Assembly (NCBI GenBank): GCA_947305795.1
Contig: CAMZEK010000010.1
Location: forward strand, 1-57,824
Source: an uncultured Bacteroidales bacterium
GTDB taxonomy: Bacteria; Bacteroidota; Bacteroidia; Bacteroidales; F082
Length of the DNA: 57,824 nt
Direction of reading: 5' to 3'
The notes under the pieces are model-generated. The model worked only from the letters and a program-made list of their open reading frames with translations, was not told where the DNA came from and did no database searches. Of this stretch, positions 1-7,893 are shown piece by piece. Position 1 is the stretch's first letter. Each line of letters starts with the position of its first letter. The position numbers were made by a program, and so were the translations under genes.

Positions 1-364
1 GTCTAACTCCGTAATTTTTGTCGTTCCAAGAAGTCACCCTTCTTTCGATGGTGATGACATTGCTCTCTTCATCGTGGAGGTTGGTCGAGAGGTACAGGGC
101 CATACCAATGGCAGTCAGCACCTCAGGGGCAATCTCACCTTCGGCCACTTTGACCGTAGGCTTCACCGTCACAGGCTTAATCTCCTTCACTTCGTTTTTC
201 TTGGCGTCCTGTTTTTTGAAGTAGGCAGCCACGCCACGGAAGATGGACGAAAGGAGGAAAAGGGCGATGATGACGATGAGAAAACCGGCGATGGTGACAA
301 TCCAGCCTTTGGTGTAGACCCAATCTTCGTGAGCCAACAATAATGATATTTGTAACAGGTTCAT
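1..364 (-). CDS. OadG-family gamma subunit of the methylmalonyl-CoA decarboxylase complex, 3' end missing
   Basis: The minus-strand frame opens with ATG at 364 and runs off the left edge (about 121 codons seen). The N-terminus carries one strongly hydrophobic helix (around residues 22-42, GWIVTIAGFLIVIIALFLL) followed by a Lys-rich linker. After that comes the segment APEVLTAIGMALYL, which matches the conserved helix of sodium-pump decarboxylase gamma subunits (OadG/MmdD type). In that family the gamma subunit anchors and assembles the membrane decarboxylase. It lies 18 bp downstream of the carboxyltransferase gene, so it belongs to the same operon. The biotin carrier and beta-subunit genes would be expected just off the left edge. 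The family call rests on topology and context and is fairly secure; exact substrate use is inferred. Confidence 0.75.
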   Translation of the reverse strand, partial: MNLLQISLLLAHEDWVYTKGWIVTIAGFLIVIIALFLLSSIFRGVAAYFKKQDAKKNEVKEIKPVTVKPTVKVAEGEIAPEVLTAIGMALYLSTNLHDEESNVITIERRVTSWNDKNYGVR

Positions 365-382
365 CACTTTATGGATTTAAGG

Positions 383-1942
383 TTACAGCGGGATGTTCGA
401 ATGTTTCTTCTCGGGATTGGCCAAACGCTTCGTCTCAAGGGTGCGCAAGGCACGGATGACACGGAAACGGGTGTTGCGCGGCTCGATGACATCGTCGATG
501 TAACCGAACTTGGCAGCCTCGTAGGGGTTGGCGAACTTCTTGGTGTATTCATCCACCTTCTTGGCAACGAACTCAGCGCGCTCTTCGGGATTCTCGATCT
601 CGGCAATCTTCTTGCCATCAAGCACCTCAACGGCACCGCTGGCACCCATGACGGCGATTTCGGCGGTCGGCCAAGCGTAGTTCACGTCGTTACGCAGCTG
701 CTTGCAGCCCATCACGAGGTGAGAACCGCCGTAGGACTTACGCAGGGTGACGGTCACCTTCGGAACGGTGGATTCGCCGTAGGCATACAACAGCTTGGCG
801 CCGTGGACGATGATACCATTGTACTCTTGACCCGTGCCAGGCAGGAAGCCAGGGACGTCGACCAAGGTCACAATCGGGATGTTGAAGGCATCGCAGAAAC
901 GGACGAAACGGGCACCCTTACGGGAAGCGTCGCAGTCCAACACACCGGCGAAGAAGGCGGGGTTGTTGGCCACGATGCCGACCGACATACCATCGAAGCG
1001 AGCGAAGCCGACGATGATGTTCTTGGCGTAGTTCTTATGGATCTCGAGGAAGTCGCCGTTGTCGACGATGGCGGTGATGATGTCACCGACGTTGTAAGGC
1101 TTGTTCGGGTTGTCGGGGATGATTTGGTTCAAGGCATCCTCCATGCGGTCGATGGGATCGTTGCACTCCACTAACGGAGCGTTCTCCATGTTGTTCTGCG
1201 GGATGAAGGAGATGAGTCTGCGGATGATGGCAAGACCTTCCTCCTCGGTTTCGGCAGCGAAGTGAGCCACGCCCGACTTCTGGCTGTGGATGCGAGCACC
1301 ACCGAGGTCGTCGGTGCTGACGTCTTCACCAATAACGGTCTTCACGACTTTCGGACCCGTAAGGAACATGTAGCTGCCCACATTGGTCATGATGATGAAG
1401 TCGGTGAGGGCGGGAGAATACACGGCACCGCCGGCGCAGGGACCGAAGATGGCCGAAATCTGCGGGATGACACCCGAAGCGTTGATGTTGCGCTGGAAGA
1501 TCTCGGCGTAGCCGGCGAGGGAACGTGAGCCTTCCTGGATACGGGCACCGCCCGAGTCGCAGATGCCGATGACGGGAGCGCCAACCTTCATGGCTTGGTC
1601 CATCACCTTGCAGATTTTCAGCGACATGGTCTCACTCAAGGCACCGCCAAACACGGTGAAGTCTTGGGCGTAGACGTAGACGACGCGGCCGTCGATGGTG
1701 CCGTGACCGGTGACGACGCCGTCGCCGAGGTACTGTTGCTTGTCGAGACCGAAATCGACGGTGCGATGGGTCACGAACATGTCAGTCTCTTCGAAACTGC
1801 CTTCGTCGAGCAGGAGGGCGATGCGCTCGCGAGCCGTCATCTTGCCCTTCGCATGTTGGGAGTCGATGCGCTTTTGACCGCCACCGAGACGGGCTTCGTT
1901 GCGCTTCTCCAACAATTCTTGTATTTTCTGTTCGATTAACAT
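383..1942 (-). CDS. mmdA: Methylmalonyl-CoA decarboxylase alpha / propionyl-CoA carboxylase beta-type carboxyltransferase
   Basis: A 519-residue carboxyltransferase of the usual family length. It has the biotin-independent acyl-CoA carboxylase N-domain ([13 protein letters not shown], then [18 protein letters not shown] near residues 118-135, the oxyanion-hole region). The C-domain has [21 protein letters not shown] and later [15 protein letters not shown]. It transfers a carboxyl group between methylmalonyl/propionyl-CoA and biotin. With the epimerase upstream and the OadG-like gene downstream, the sodium-pumping methylmalonyl-CoA decarboxylase role of propionate-forming Bacteroidales is more likely than plain propionyl-CoA carboxylase. 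The two functions cannot be separated from this subunit alone. Confidence 0.9.
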   Translation of the reverse strand: MLIEQKIQELLEKRNEARLGGGQKRIDSQHAKGKMTARERIALLLDEGSFEETDMFVTHRTVDFGLDKQQYLGDGVVTGHGTIDGRVVYVYAQDFTVFGGALSETMSLKICKVMDQAMKVGAPVIGICDSGGARIQEGSRSLAGYAEIFQRNINASGVIPQISAIFGPCAGGAVYSPALTDFIIMTNVGSYMFLTGPKVVKTVIGEDVSTDDLGGARIHSQKSGVAHFAAETEEEGLAIIRRLISFIPQNNMENAPLVECNDPIDRMEDALNQIIPDNPNKPYNVGDIITAIVDNGDFLEIHKNYAKNIIVGFARFDGMSVGIVANNPAFFAGVLDCDASRKGARFVRFCDAFNIPIVTLVDVPGFLPGTGQEYNGIIVHGAKLLYAYGESTVPKVTVTLRKSYGGSHLVMGCKQLRNDVNYAWPTAEIAVMGASGAVEVLDGKKIAEIENPEERAEFVAKKVDEYTKKFANPYEAAKFGYIDDVIEPRNTRFRVIRALRTLETKRLANPEKKHSNIPL

Positions 1943-1991
1943 GGTTATATTTGTATTGATTATTACTTGTTTTTAGAGCGTAATCTTGGGC

Positions 1992-2056
1992 AATTAGCTG
2001 TTAGCCATTAGCAGCTGTCGAAACAAGCTAATAGCTAATGGTTAAAAGCTAACAGT
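1992..2056. repeat. TTAGC-family hairpin repeat, copy 1
   Basis: This imperfect palindrome is built from iterated TTAGCnnTTAGC words. Its left arm reads TTAGCTGTTAGCCATTAGC and its right arm GCTAATAGCTAATGG...GCTAAC. Copies lie at 32691-32767 and 53739-53822 in the same orientation. It occupies the gap between the epimerase and carboxyltransferase genes of one operon, so it would be transcribed and could fold in the mRNA. Confidence 0.8.
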
Positions 2057-2059
2057 CAA

Positions 2060-2476
2060 TCACTTGTTTTTGTCCTCGCAAAGTTCCGTCAGTACACTGC
2101 AGGTCGATTTGGGGTGCAGGAAGGCAATGCTCAGGCCCTCAGCGCCCTTGCGCGGGGCTTGGTCAATGAGTCGGATGCCGGCTTCCTTGGCCTCTGCAAG
2201 ATGACCTTCAAGGTTTTCCACAGCGAAAGCGATGTGGTGCATACCGCCCTTACCGTTATTCTTCTCAATGAAAGCGGCAATGGTGCTCTCGGGGCTGGTG
2301 GGCTCCAAAAGCTCGATTTTGGTCTGACCACAGCGCAAGAAAGCGGTCTTCACTTTTTGGTCGGCGACTTCTTCAATAGCATAGCACTTGTTGCCAAGCA
2401 GTTTTTCAAAAAAAGGAATGGACTCGTCCAAGCTTGTGACGGCAATTCCAATGTGTTCAATGTGAGTTGGTTGCAT
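2060..2476 (-). CDS. mce: Methylmalonyl-CoA epimerase
   Basis: A 138-residue vicinal-oxygen-chelate (glyoxalase-fold) protein, the normal size of methylmalonyl-CoA epimerase. The start HIEHIGIAVTSLDESIPFFE is typical, with a metal-ligand His at residue 8. GGMHHIAFAVENL supplies the second-half ligand and LTELCED the terminal Glu. It interconverts the S and R forms of methylmalonyl-CoA, between the mutase and the decarboxylase. It is first in the operon with mmdA. The ATG lies about 40 bp below a TACCTTTG promoter box. Glyoxalase I is the main alternative, but length and neighbours favour the epimerase. Confidence 0.92.
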   Translation of the reverse strand: MQPTHIEHIGIAVTSLDESIPFFEKLLGNKCYAIEEVADQKVKTAFLRCGQTKIELLEPTSPESTIAAFIEKNNGKGGMHHIAFAVENLEGHLAEAKEAGIRLIDQAPRKGAEGLSIAFLHPKSTCSVLTELCEDKNK

Positions 2477-2517
2477 ATCTTTATTCGAATAAATTAATGA
2501 TTAGTGAATTCACGGTG

Positions 2518-2525
2518 CAAAGGTA
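2518..2525 (-). promoter_or_regulatory. Promoter -7 box for mce operon
   Basis: TACCTTTG on the minus strand matches the Bacteroidota -7 consensus TAnnTTTG. Predicted start of transcription is near 2514, giving a leader of about 40 nt before the mce ATG. Confidence 0.6.
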
Positions 2526-2582
2526 CAACAAATTCTTTGGTTTCAAAAGAATTGTTGCAATTTTGCAAGAATGGTTTTCCAC

Positions 2583-2622
2583 AAAAAAACATGGAGACAC
2601 GATCCTTCGTATCTCCATGTTT
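2583..2622 (-). terminator. Rho-independent terminator of the outer-membrane protein gene
   Basis: On the minus strand ACATGGAGA and TCTCCATGT form a stem around a 14-nt loop, followed by a run of seven T. It lies about 65 bp past the stop of the barrel gene that ends at 2688. Confidence 0.8.
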
Positions 2623-2687
2623 CTATTTAGGAAAGCCCCTTTACAGCAAGTCAGACAAAAAGAGGCATTCTCCTAACAATTTTTGGT

Positions 2688-3236
2688 TTACAGCTTGATG
2701 GTAAGACCAGCGTTGAAGTAGCTCTGATAGCCTGAATACACCACCTCGGCTTCTACACCGATTTTGTCGGTAAACATGAAACGAACACCAGCGAACTCAC
2801 CGTGAGCAAAATAGAAGTGATTATGTGTCTCATTAGCAGAGTAACCGCCATCGTAAACCCACTTGTCAATTTGGTAATTTACACCCAACATCACGCCAGC
2901 ATGAACTTCAAACTTTTTTGTAAGGTTCAGGCCGTAAGTAGCTCTAGGCATAACTGCGATGTTTGAGTAACGCGAGGTATAGCTATAATAAGTATAGTCA
3001 TAGTGATAAGAACGGGTGTTATATCCAGCATATGCACCAACAGTGAAGTGGCCTTTCCACCATGAATTAATAAGGGTGTAATCAGCAACGACATTACCAC
3101 CAAAACCGGGATAGAAACCGCCACGGACACCGATAACCATAGTACCTTTCGGGTTCGGGTCTTCAATGGCTTGAGCCTTTTGGCTCACGGCAAAGGTCAT
3201 AAAAGCGACCATTGCAAGCATAAATACTTTCTTCAT
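2688..3236 (-). CDS. Small outer-membrane beta-barrel protein
   Basis: A 182-residue protein with a clear signal peptide (MKKVFMLAMVAFMTFAVSQKAQA). The rest has alternating hydrophobic/polar residues rich in Tyr, Gly and aromatics, ending in YFNAGLTIKL, the pattern of a closing barrel strand. The size suggests an eight-stranded OmpX/OmpW-like porin fold, probably in the outer membrane; no specific function is visible. I chose the ATG at 3236; an in-frame TTG nine bases upstream would only lengthen the signal peptide. It has its own promoter (TAATTTTG at 3334-3341) with an approximately 90-nt leader and its own terminator, so it is monocistronic. Confidence 0.8.
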   Translation of the reverse strand: MKKVFMLAMVAFMTFAVSQKAQAIEDPNPKGTMVIGVRGGFYPGFGGNVVADYTLINSWWKGHFTVGAYAGYNTRSYHYDYTYYSYTSRYSNIAVMPRATYGLNLTKKFEVHAGVMLGVNYQIDKWVYDGGYSANETHNHFYFAHGEFAGVRFMFTDKIGVEAEVVYSGYQSYFNAGLTIKL

Positions 3237-3333
3237 TTTGAACAATTTTTAGTTGAGGCTCTAATTTGTTTGATCCGCCAACAGCACAGAGCCTTTTATG
3301 CCGCAAGCGGGATTTTGACTTGCATTGTGGCGG

Positions 3334-3341
3334 CAAAATTA
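3334..3341 (-). promoter_or_regulatory. Promoter -7 box for the outer-membrane barrel gene
   Basis: TAATTTTG on the minus strand. The transcript would start near 3330 with a long leader. An inverted TGCCGC/GCGGCA pair (3299-3336) overlaps the start region. Confidence 0.55.
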
Positions 3342-3414
3342 CAAAATATTCTTTTACATTATTCCTTTTGCCGCCACTATTTCAGAAGCTATCAATTCTC
3401 GAATTGACATTCAA

Positions 3415-4803
3415 TCACTTGTGAACCCTACGAACAAAGCTCTCCACCTCGGGCACGCCACCTTGGTAGACCAAATAGCCATCGTAAGGCTCCCTCGGCG
3501 TGATTTCGCTGTTGACAGGGGTAAGCATAATGTTCTTTACCTCTTCCCTATCGTGCGTTTGACCCAAAGCCCAACCCAATTTGATGTAAGCGGTCTCAGC
3601 GAGCATGTTCTGCGCCGGGATGATGCCACGATTCATCAAATCGCGACCAGTGTCGTAAACGAACATGTGGGCATACCCCCAGATGGTCTGCACGGTCATG
3701 TATTGGTGGACCCCCTTGTCGGTGGCACGTTGGATAGCATCAAACATGCCGCGGTTGACGTGACCCAAGCCCGTGCCGTCCCAAATGATACCCTGATAGC
3801 CGTTGTCGACCAATGCGTCAAGCACATCGGGCTTCATGCCGGGATAATAATAGAGGATGGCCACGCGGTCGTCGAAGGTCGGGATGATCTTCACGTCGCG
3901 GTCCTTACGGCGGTGGTTGTAGACCTCCTTGATGGGCACTACACCGTTCTTTCTGTCCACGGTGGCAACAGGAGTGTCGCCAATGGTGCGGAAGGTGGAA
4001 CGATACGACGAGTGCATCTTACGCACACGGGTACCACGATGCAAGAATCCATACTCATCCGAAGTGGGGCCAAACATGCAGACCATCACCTCGGCCACGT
4101 TGCCGTGACCGGCGGCTGTCATGGCATGCATGAGGTTCAAGGCGGCATCCGACGACGGACGGTCTGACGAACGCTGCGAACCGACCAACACGATTGGCAC
4201 AGGCAGGTTTTGGCACATGAAGGTCAAAGCGGCGGCGGTGTGGGCCAAAGTGTCGGTGCCGTGACCGATAACGATGCCGTCGATGCCGTTTTGGATTTCC
4301 TCGCCAATCTTCTTGGCCAGAGCAATGTACTCCTTGGGCGACATGTTCTCGGAGAACACGGCAAACACCTTCTCGGTGTCGAGGTTGCAGATGTCAGCCA
4401 GTTCCGGCACGGCGCCATACAGCTCACCGGGCGAGAAGGCGGGAATCACGGCACCCGTGCGGTAGTCCAAACGTGAGGCGATGGTGCCACCCGTGCCGAG
4501 CAACTTTACATGCGGAAGGCCCTCAGTGTAAGGGAATTCCTTCTCTGGAATATGGTAGTTGGCTTTTTTGTAGTCGGTCTCGACCATGCTGGTGATGGTG
4601 CTGATGTCGACGCCGATGTTATAGCCTGTGTTGACCTTCATGACGATATGCTGGTCGTCCTGGAAGGCGGCGCGAGGCAGGATCGTGCCTTTGAAGAGGC
4701 CACCCGTGGTCTGGCATTCGGCCTGACTCCACACGCGGCAGTTGTATTTTTTGAGCACCTCAAGAGCGGCGCCCCAATATCCTTGGAAAAAATCTTCAGC
4801 CAT
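3415..4803 (-). CDS. gatD: Glu-tRNA(Gln) amidotransferase subunit D, archaeal type
   Basis: A 462-residue protein. An N-terminal extension of about 95 residues (the Tudor-like GatD domain position) precedes an L-asparaginase-like amidase. All four catalytic residues are present: Thr107 in TGGTIAS, Thr183-Asp184 in GHGTDT, and Lys262 in VRKMHSS. GatD releases ammonia from glutamine and passes it to GatE, which amidates Glu-tRNA(Gln). The stop-start spacing to gatE is 8 bp, so the two are co-transcribed with gatE first. The N-terminal domain and the partner exclude an ordinary asparaginase. GatDE is otherwise known as the archaeal enzyme, so lateral acquisition is inferred. Base composition looks like that of its neighbours, suggesting it is not very recent. 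Confidence 0.92.
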   Translation of the reverse strand: MAEDFFQGYWGAALEVLKKYNCRVWSQAECQTTGGLFKGTILPRAAFQDDQHIVMKVNTGYNIGVDISTITSMVETDYKKANYHIPEKEFPYTEGLPHVKLLGTGGTIASRLDYRTGAVIPAFSPGELYGAVPELADICNLDTEKVFAVFSENMSPKEYIALAKKIGEEIQNGIDGIVIGHGTDTLAHTAAALTFMCQNLPVPIVLVGSQRSSDRPSSDAALNLMHAMTAAGHGNVAEVMVCMFGPTSDEYGFLHRGTRVRKMHSSYRSTFRTIGDTPVATVDRKNGVVPIKEVYNHRRKDRDVKIIPTFDDRVAILYYYPGMKPDVLDALVDNGYQGIIWDGTGLGHVNRGMFDAIQRATDKGVHQYMTVQTIWGYAHMFVYDTGRDLMNRGIIPAQNMLAETAYIKLGWALGQTHDREEVKNIMLTPVNSEITPREPYDGYLVYQGGVPEVESFVRRVHK

Positions 4804-4811
4804 GTTCTTCG

Positions 4812-6758
4812 TTATTTGATGTTGTTAGCCAATTCTTTCATTTCGATGTTGCCCATTGCTTCCTTCATCTGACCCATGATCCAGTTTTGGCGGTCGAGGT
4901 CGGTGCAGGATTTCTTCTTCGGCGCGAAGCCAGCGCAGAGGTTGTCGAGCTTGGTGAGCAGGTCGTCCATAGCAAAGCGCTTGAAACCAATCTTGTCCAA
5001 AACTTGCTCCATCGACAGCGAAGCATCTTCAACCAATGCGGGAGCCATGTTCCAAGCCAAACGGTAGTTCAAACCTTGCTCCTTCAGGAAAGCGAAGAGT
5101 TTATATAAGGTATCGTCGTTGAACTTCGAAGTGGGGTTCTTGCCGAGCAAATGCTTCAGCCTCATGCCGACAAACCGACCAACGGTGCGGCCATCCACGC
5201 CGAGTTTCTCAACGATTTCAGAAATGATGGGGAACCAGTTCTTCGCGAAGATGTATCTGAAGCAGTCCTCCGGCACATTCCATTCCTTGAGTTTGTAGTA
5301 ACGGTCAATGATTTCGGTGGGCAATTCGGCACGCATAGCCTTGATGAAAGCAGGATCAAGCGGAATGGGAGCCGAGTCGGTGTCGGGATACATACGGTCG
5401 GCACCAGGGAGCACGCGCTCGAAGATGGTGATGCCGTTGCAGACGGCCTTACGGGTCTCCTTCGGCACGCCGTCGAAGGCCATGAGGCAACGTTCTTCCA
5501 CCGTCTCGATGGCGGTGGGCATGTCTTCCTTGGGTCCCCAAACGAGGACGAGGGCATCCTCATCGGTGGCATGGATCCGCTTGCCGAGTTTGTGCCACTG
5601 CGAACGGGTCAGCACGGGTTCAAACATCTCATCATGGAGCATGTTGGGACGCTCGAGGCAGGCGATGACTTTCAGACGGTCGGCGATTTCGTCGGCGAAC
5701 ATTTTGCCGGGTTGGGTGAAGTGCGAGAGCACACCACGGAACTTCGGCAGCTTGATGAGCTTCATTGCGCCGCCCTTGGCCTTGTTGTCGAGGATAGGCA
5801 TGTAGTCGGTCGGGAATGACACGTCTGCCACTTCCACCTTCCAGCCTTCCTTGCCGATTTCGCGGTTGAGGCGTTCTTGCAGTTGCACCAATGACCACTG
5901 GCGGAAGCACTCGTTGTGCGACAGCTCGGGAATCCATTTGGCGTGTTGCACACCCTTCAACTCGATACGGGTGCCACCCGTGCAGCTCACGTTGACATCT
6001 TGACGGCCTGCGCCCATGCCTGTGCGGACCAGACCCGTGGAACGGCCGAGGAAGCGGATGTATTCGCAGGTCTCGCGCAGCTCGTCGGGGTTCTTGCAGT
6101 CGGGATAGGTGACGGTCTCAATCAACGGCACGCCGAGGCGGTCGGTTTGATAGATACGGCGGTGGCCGATGTCGCTGATTTCGCGGCAGGCGTCCTCTTC
6201 GATGCTCAACTGAATGAGGCGGATGTCCTTCTTCGGCAATTTCAACAGGCCTTCCACGCCCACGATGGCGGTGCGCTGGAAGCCCGTCGGGATAGAGCCG
6301 TCAAGGTATTGCTTGCGGGTGATATGCACCTCGCCCACGATGTTCAAGTTGGAACGCAAAGCGATCACAATCGCGTTGTGCAGCGCCTCGCGGTTAATGG
6401 GAAACGGCGGGGTGTCGTCAATGTCATAGGTGCAGGCCGTGCCGCTCTTGATGCGGTAGACGATTTCCTTTTTCGTCTTGAACTCCATCAAAGCCGTGCC
6501 ATCGTACTCGCCCAGCTCCGAAAGGGTGGGACGCATGTGACGGATCAGCTCGGCATCGTAGTCTTCAAATTTGTTGAATTTTCCGGCGGGACAGCGGCAG
6601 AACAGCTTCTCCTTAGTCTTGATCTGTTGGTGCACTTCGAGTCCCGACATGAAGCCTATGCGGTCATAGTCTTCTTGGGTAGCTTTCTTGCGCTCCACAT
6701 AGCCGGCCTGTTGCTTGGTCTGCTCGTAGTTGGCGCGGGGGTCAAAGTTCGTGCTCAT
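4812..6758 (-). CDS. gatE: Glu-tRNA(Gln) amidotransferase subunit E, archaeal type
   Basis: A 648-residue protein matching GatE length. It opens with the GatB/E signature GLEVHQQIKTKEKLFCRCP (residues 39-57). YRIKSGTACTYDIDDTPPFP follows; the DIDDTPP segment separates GatE from GatB. After the cradle domain (DGSIPTGFQRTAIVG, SIEEDACR, RLGVPLIE, RQDVNVSC) comes an AspRS-like insertion (about residues 330-450). A helical and YqeY-like tail (from about 480) ends in KKKSCTDLDRQNWIMGQMKEAMG. It phosphorylates and amidates Glu-tRNA(Gln). It is first in the gatE-gatD operon. This implies that the host has a non-discriminating GluRS or at least makes some Glu-tRNA(Gln). Confidence 0.93.
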   Translation of the reverse strand: MSTNFDPRANYEQTKQQAGYVERKKATQEDYDRIGFMSGLEVHQQIKTKEKLFCRCPAGKFNKFEDYDAELIRHMRPTLSELGEYDGTALMEFKTKKEIVYRIKSGTACTYDIDDTPPFPINREALHNAIVIALRSNLNIVGEVHITRKQYLDGSIPTGFQRTAIVGVEGLLKLPKKDIRLIQLSIEEDACREISDIGHRRIYQTDRLGVPLIETVTYPDCKNPDELRETCEYIRFLGRSTGLVRTGMGAGRQDVNVSCTGGTRIELKGVQHAKWIPELSHNECFRQWSLVQLQERLNREIGKEGWKVEVADVSFPTDYMPILDNKAKGGAMKLIKLPKFRGVLSHFTQPGKMFADEIADRLKVIACLERPNMLHDEMFEPVLTRSQWHKLGKRIHATDEDALVLVWGPKEDMPTAIETVEERCLMAFDGVPKETRKAVCNGITIFERVLPGADRMYPDTDSAPIPLDPAFIKAMRAELPTEIIDRYYKLKEWNVPEDCFRYIFAKNWFPIISEIVEKLGVDGRTVGRFVGMRLKHLLGKNPTSKFNDDTLYKLFAFLKEQGLNYRLAWNMAPALVEDASLSMEQVLDKIGFKRFAMDDLLTKLDNLCAGFAPKKKSCTDLDRQNWIMGQMKEAMGNIEMKELANNIK

Positions 6759-6774
6759 ATTTGTTTAGTTTGTT

Positions 6775-6816
6775 GATTCAAAGATTTAAAGATTCAAAAT
6801 TCAAAATTCAAAGATT
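6775..6816 (-). repeat. AATCTTTGAAT-type repeat in the gatE leader
   Basis: Read toward gatE this contains AATCTTTAAATCTTTGAATC plus AATTTTG repeats, ending 16 nt before the gatE ATG. A close relative sits at 32788-32820 just before glyS, in the same orientation relative to the gene. Confidence 0.6.
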
Positions 6817-6823
6817 CTTGTCT

Positions 6824-6866
6824 GCTTCAAAACAAGCGGCTAAAATAGGAAATAATTGGATTGGTT
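6824..6866. repeat. 43-bp direct repeat, copy 1
   Basis: 40 of 43 bases match 7813-7855, including 29 identical bases in a row (6838-6866). This copy lies between the orphan gene's stop and the gatE start, about 65 bp upstream of the gatE ATG when read on the minus strand. Confidence 0.85.
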
Positions 6867-6922
6867 TTGAAAAATTTGAGAGAAATATTTCAAAGTATGG
6901 CGTATGGTCATCATTTTTCGAC

Positions 6923-7777
6923 TTACTCTTGGTGCGCTTTTAGGCTATCAAGTTGTTTTTTATAGACATCCAAAGTGTAAAGGTCTTCCATCTTGATTGT
7001 CGGGGTGTAAAAATCATCACTGACTGGGGCTTGCTCTTCGATGACGATTCCCTTATGGTATTCCGCCATAAACTCCTTCAATTCTTTCTCGGAGATCCCT
7101 ATCACGCTCATATTCTGTTTGTTGGTATAGCGCATGGATTCAGCCTGATAATGCAGCCAACAAATCCAGTTGTGCTTCATTCTCATCGATTGACGCACAT
7201 TGGGGTTTCGCAGCCATTTTGTACAAGTATATTTTCCAGGATATTGATCGGGGCTTCCGCTGATGTCATCGAGGACTTTCTCCTCTTCTTTCACCATGTT
7301 GTTCCAGTATTCCTCGATGTTGTGCATTCGTGTAAAACAGTCACCGACATTGTTTATAAACTGGAAATTACCCAAGTTTTTCCACGTTTCAAGATTGTTG
7401 GAAAAAATGTTTTCAGCAGCTTTGTCGAACGAAACGAAACTGTTGCTCACAGCATCAAACACCAATTCCTCCAGCGTTTCCCTTGGCATCAATTCCAGTT
7501 CATCAACAGGCACATTGAGGAGCCAGGTACAAAGCGAGTCACAACGCTGTTGACTTTCAACAATCTGATCAATGCCGTTTGCAAAATCCTCAATGGTGCC
7601 CATCACCATAAGCGCCGAAAGCTTGCGGTCGTTGGCCCGTTCTCTGAGTTCAAGCGCCATACTCGCTCCAATGGTAAGCACCAAAGAGATGGTGGTACCG
7701 ATGATAATCATTCCTATCTGTTTCCAAAAACCGGTATGTTTTTTCAATTCAATGCTTTGTGGCAACTCTATTTTCAT
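6923..7777 (-). CDS. Membrane-anchored protein of unknown function
   Basis: A 284-residue protein that I do not recognise. The ATG at 7777 gives a short cytoplasmic start, then one transmembrane helix (about residues 18-40, GFWKQIGMIIIGTTISLVLTI). A mostly helical, charged region with several Cys and Trp residues follows. The arrangement resembles the large Bacteroidota group of DUF6090-like single-helix proteins, but that is only a resemblance. It stands alone: it is divergent from the rlmL-type gene, and 5' of gatE but separated by about 160 bp. A 43-bp direct repeat brackets it, with one copy in its own leader and one after its stop. This suggests local duplication or insertion. Confidence 0.7.
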   Translation of the reverse strand: MKIELPQSIELKKHTGFWKQIGMIIIGTTISLVLTIGASMALELRERANDRKLSALMVMGTIEDFANGIDQIVESQQRCDSLCTWLLNVPVDELELMPRETLEELVFDAVSNSFVSFDKAAENIFSNNLETWKNLGNFQFINNVGDCFTRMHNIEEYWNNMVKEEEKVLDDISGSPDQYPGKYTCTKWLRNPNVRQSMRMKHNWICWLHYQAESMRYTNKQNMSVIGISEKELKEFMAEYHKGIVIEEQAPVSDDFYTPTIKMEDLYTLDVYKKQLDSLKAHQE

Positions 7778-7812
7778 GTTTTTCAGATGTTTTGCTCGGA
7801 TTTGCAATCCAC

Positions 7813-7855
7813 GCTTCAAAAGAATGGGCTAAAATAGGAAATAATTGGATTGGTT
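7813..7855. repeat. 43-bp direct repeat, copy 2
   Basis: Partner of 6824-6866, 989 bp away. Read on the minus strand it lies about 36 bp upstream of the orphan gene; read on the plus strand it immediately precedes the promoter of the methyltransferase gene. Confidence 0.85.
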
Positions 7856-7869
7856 GCGTGAAAAAACGC

Positions 7870-7877
7870 TATTTTTG
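7870..7877 (+). promoter_or_regulatory. Promoter -7 box for the RlmL-type methyltransferase
   Basis: TATTTTTG, consensus TAnnTTTG. Predicted leader to the ATG at 7894 is about 12 nt. Confidence 0.6.
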
Positions 7878-7893
7878 CCGAAATTTTTCCCCG

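Noticed and set aside
371-1174. 267-codon plus-strand frame over mmdA
   Set aside because: Shadow of the carboxyltransferase, whose motifs are on the other strand.
3415-4803. Ordinary L-asparaginase instead of GatD
   Set aside because: The extra N-terminal domain, the RKMHSS motif and the coupled gatE gene point to GatD.
6923-7777. Insertion sequence flanked by target duplications
   Set aside because: The flanking 43-bp repeats are too long for a target duplication, and the gene has no transposase motif or terminal inverted repeats.
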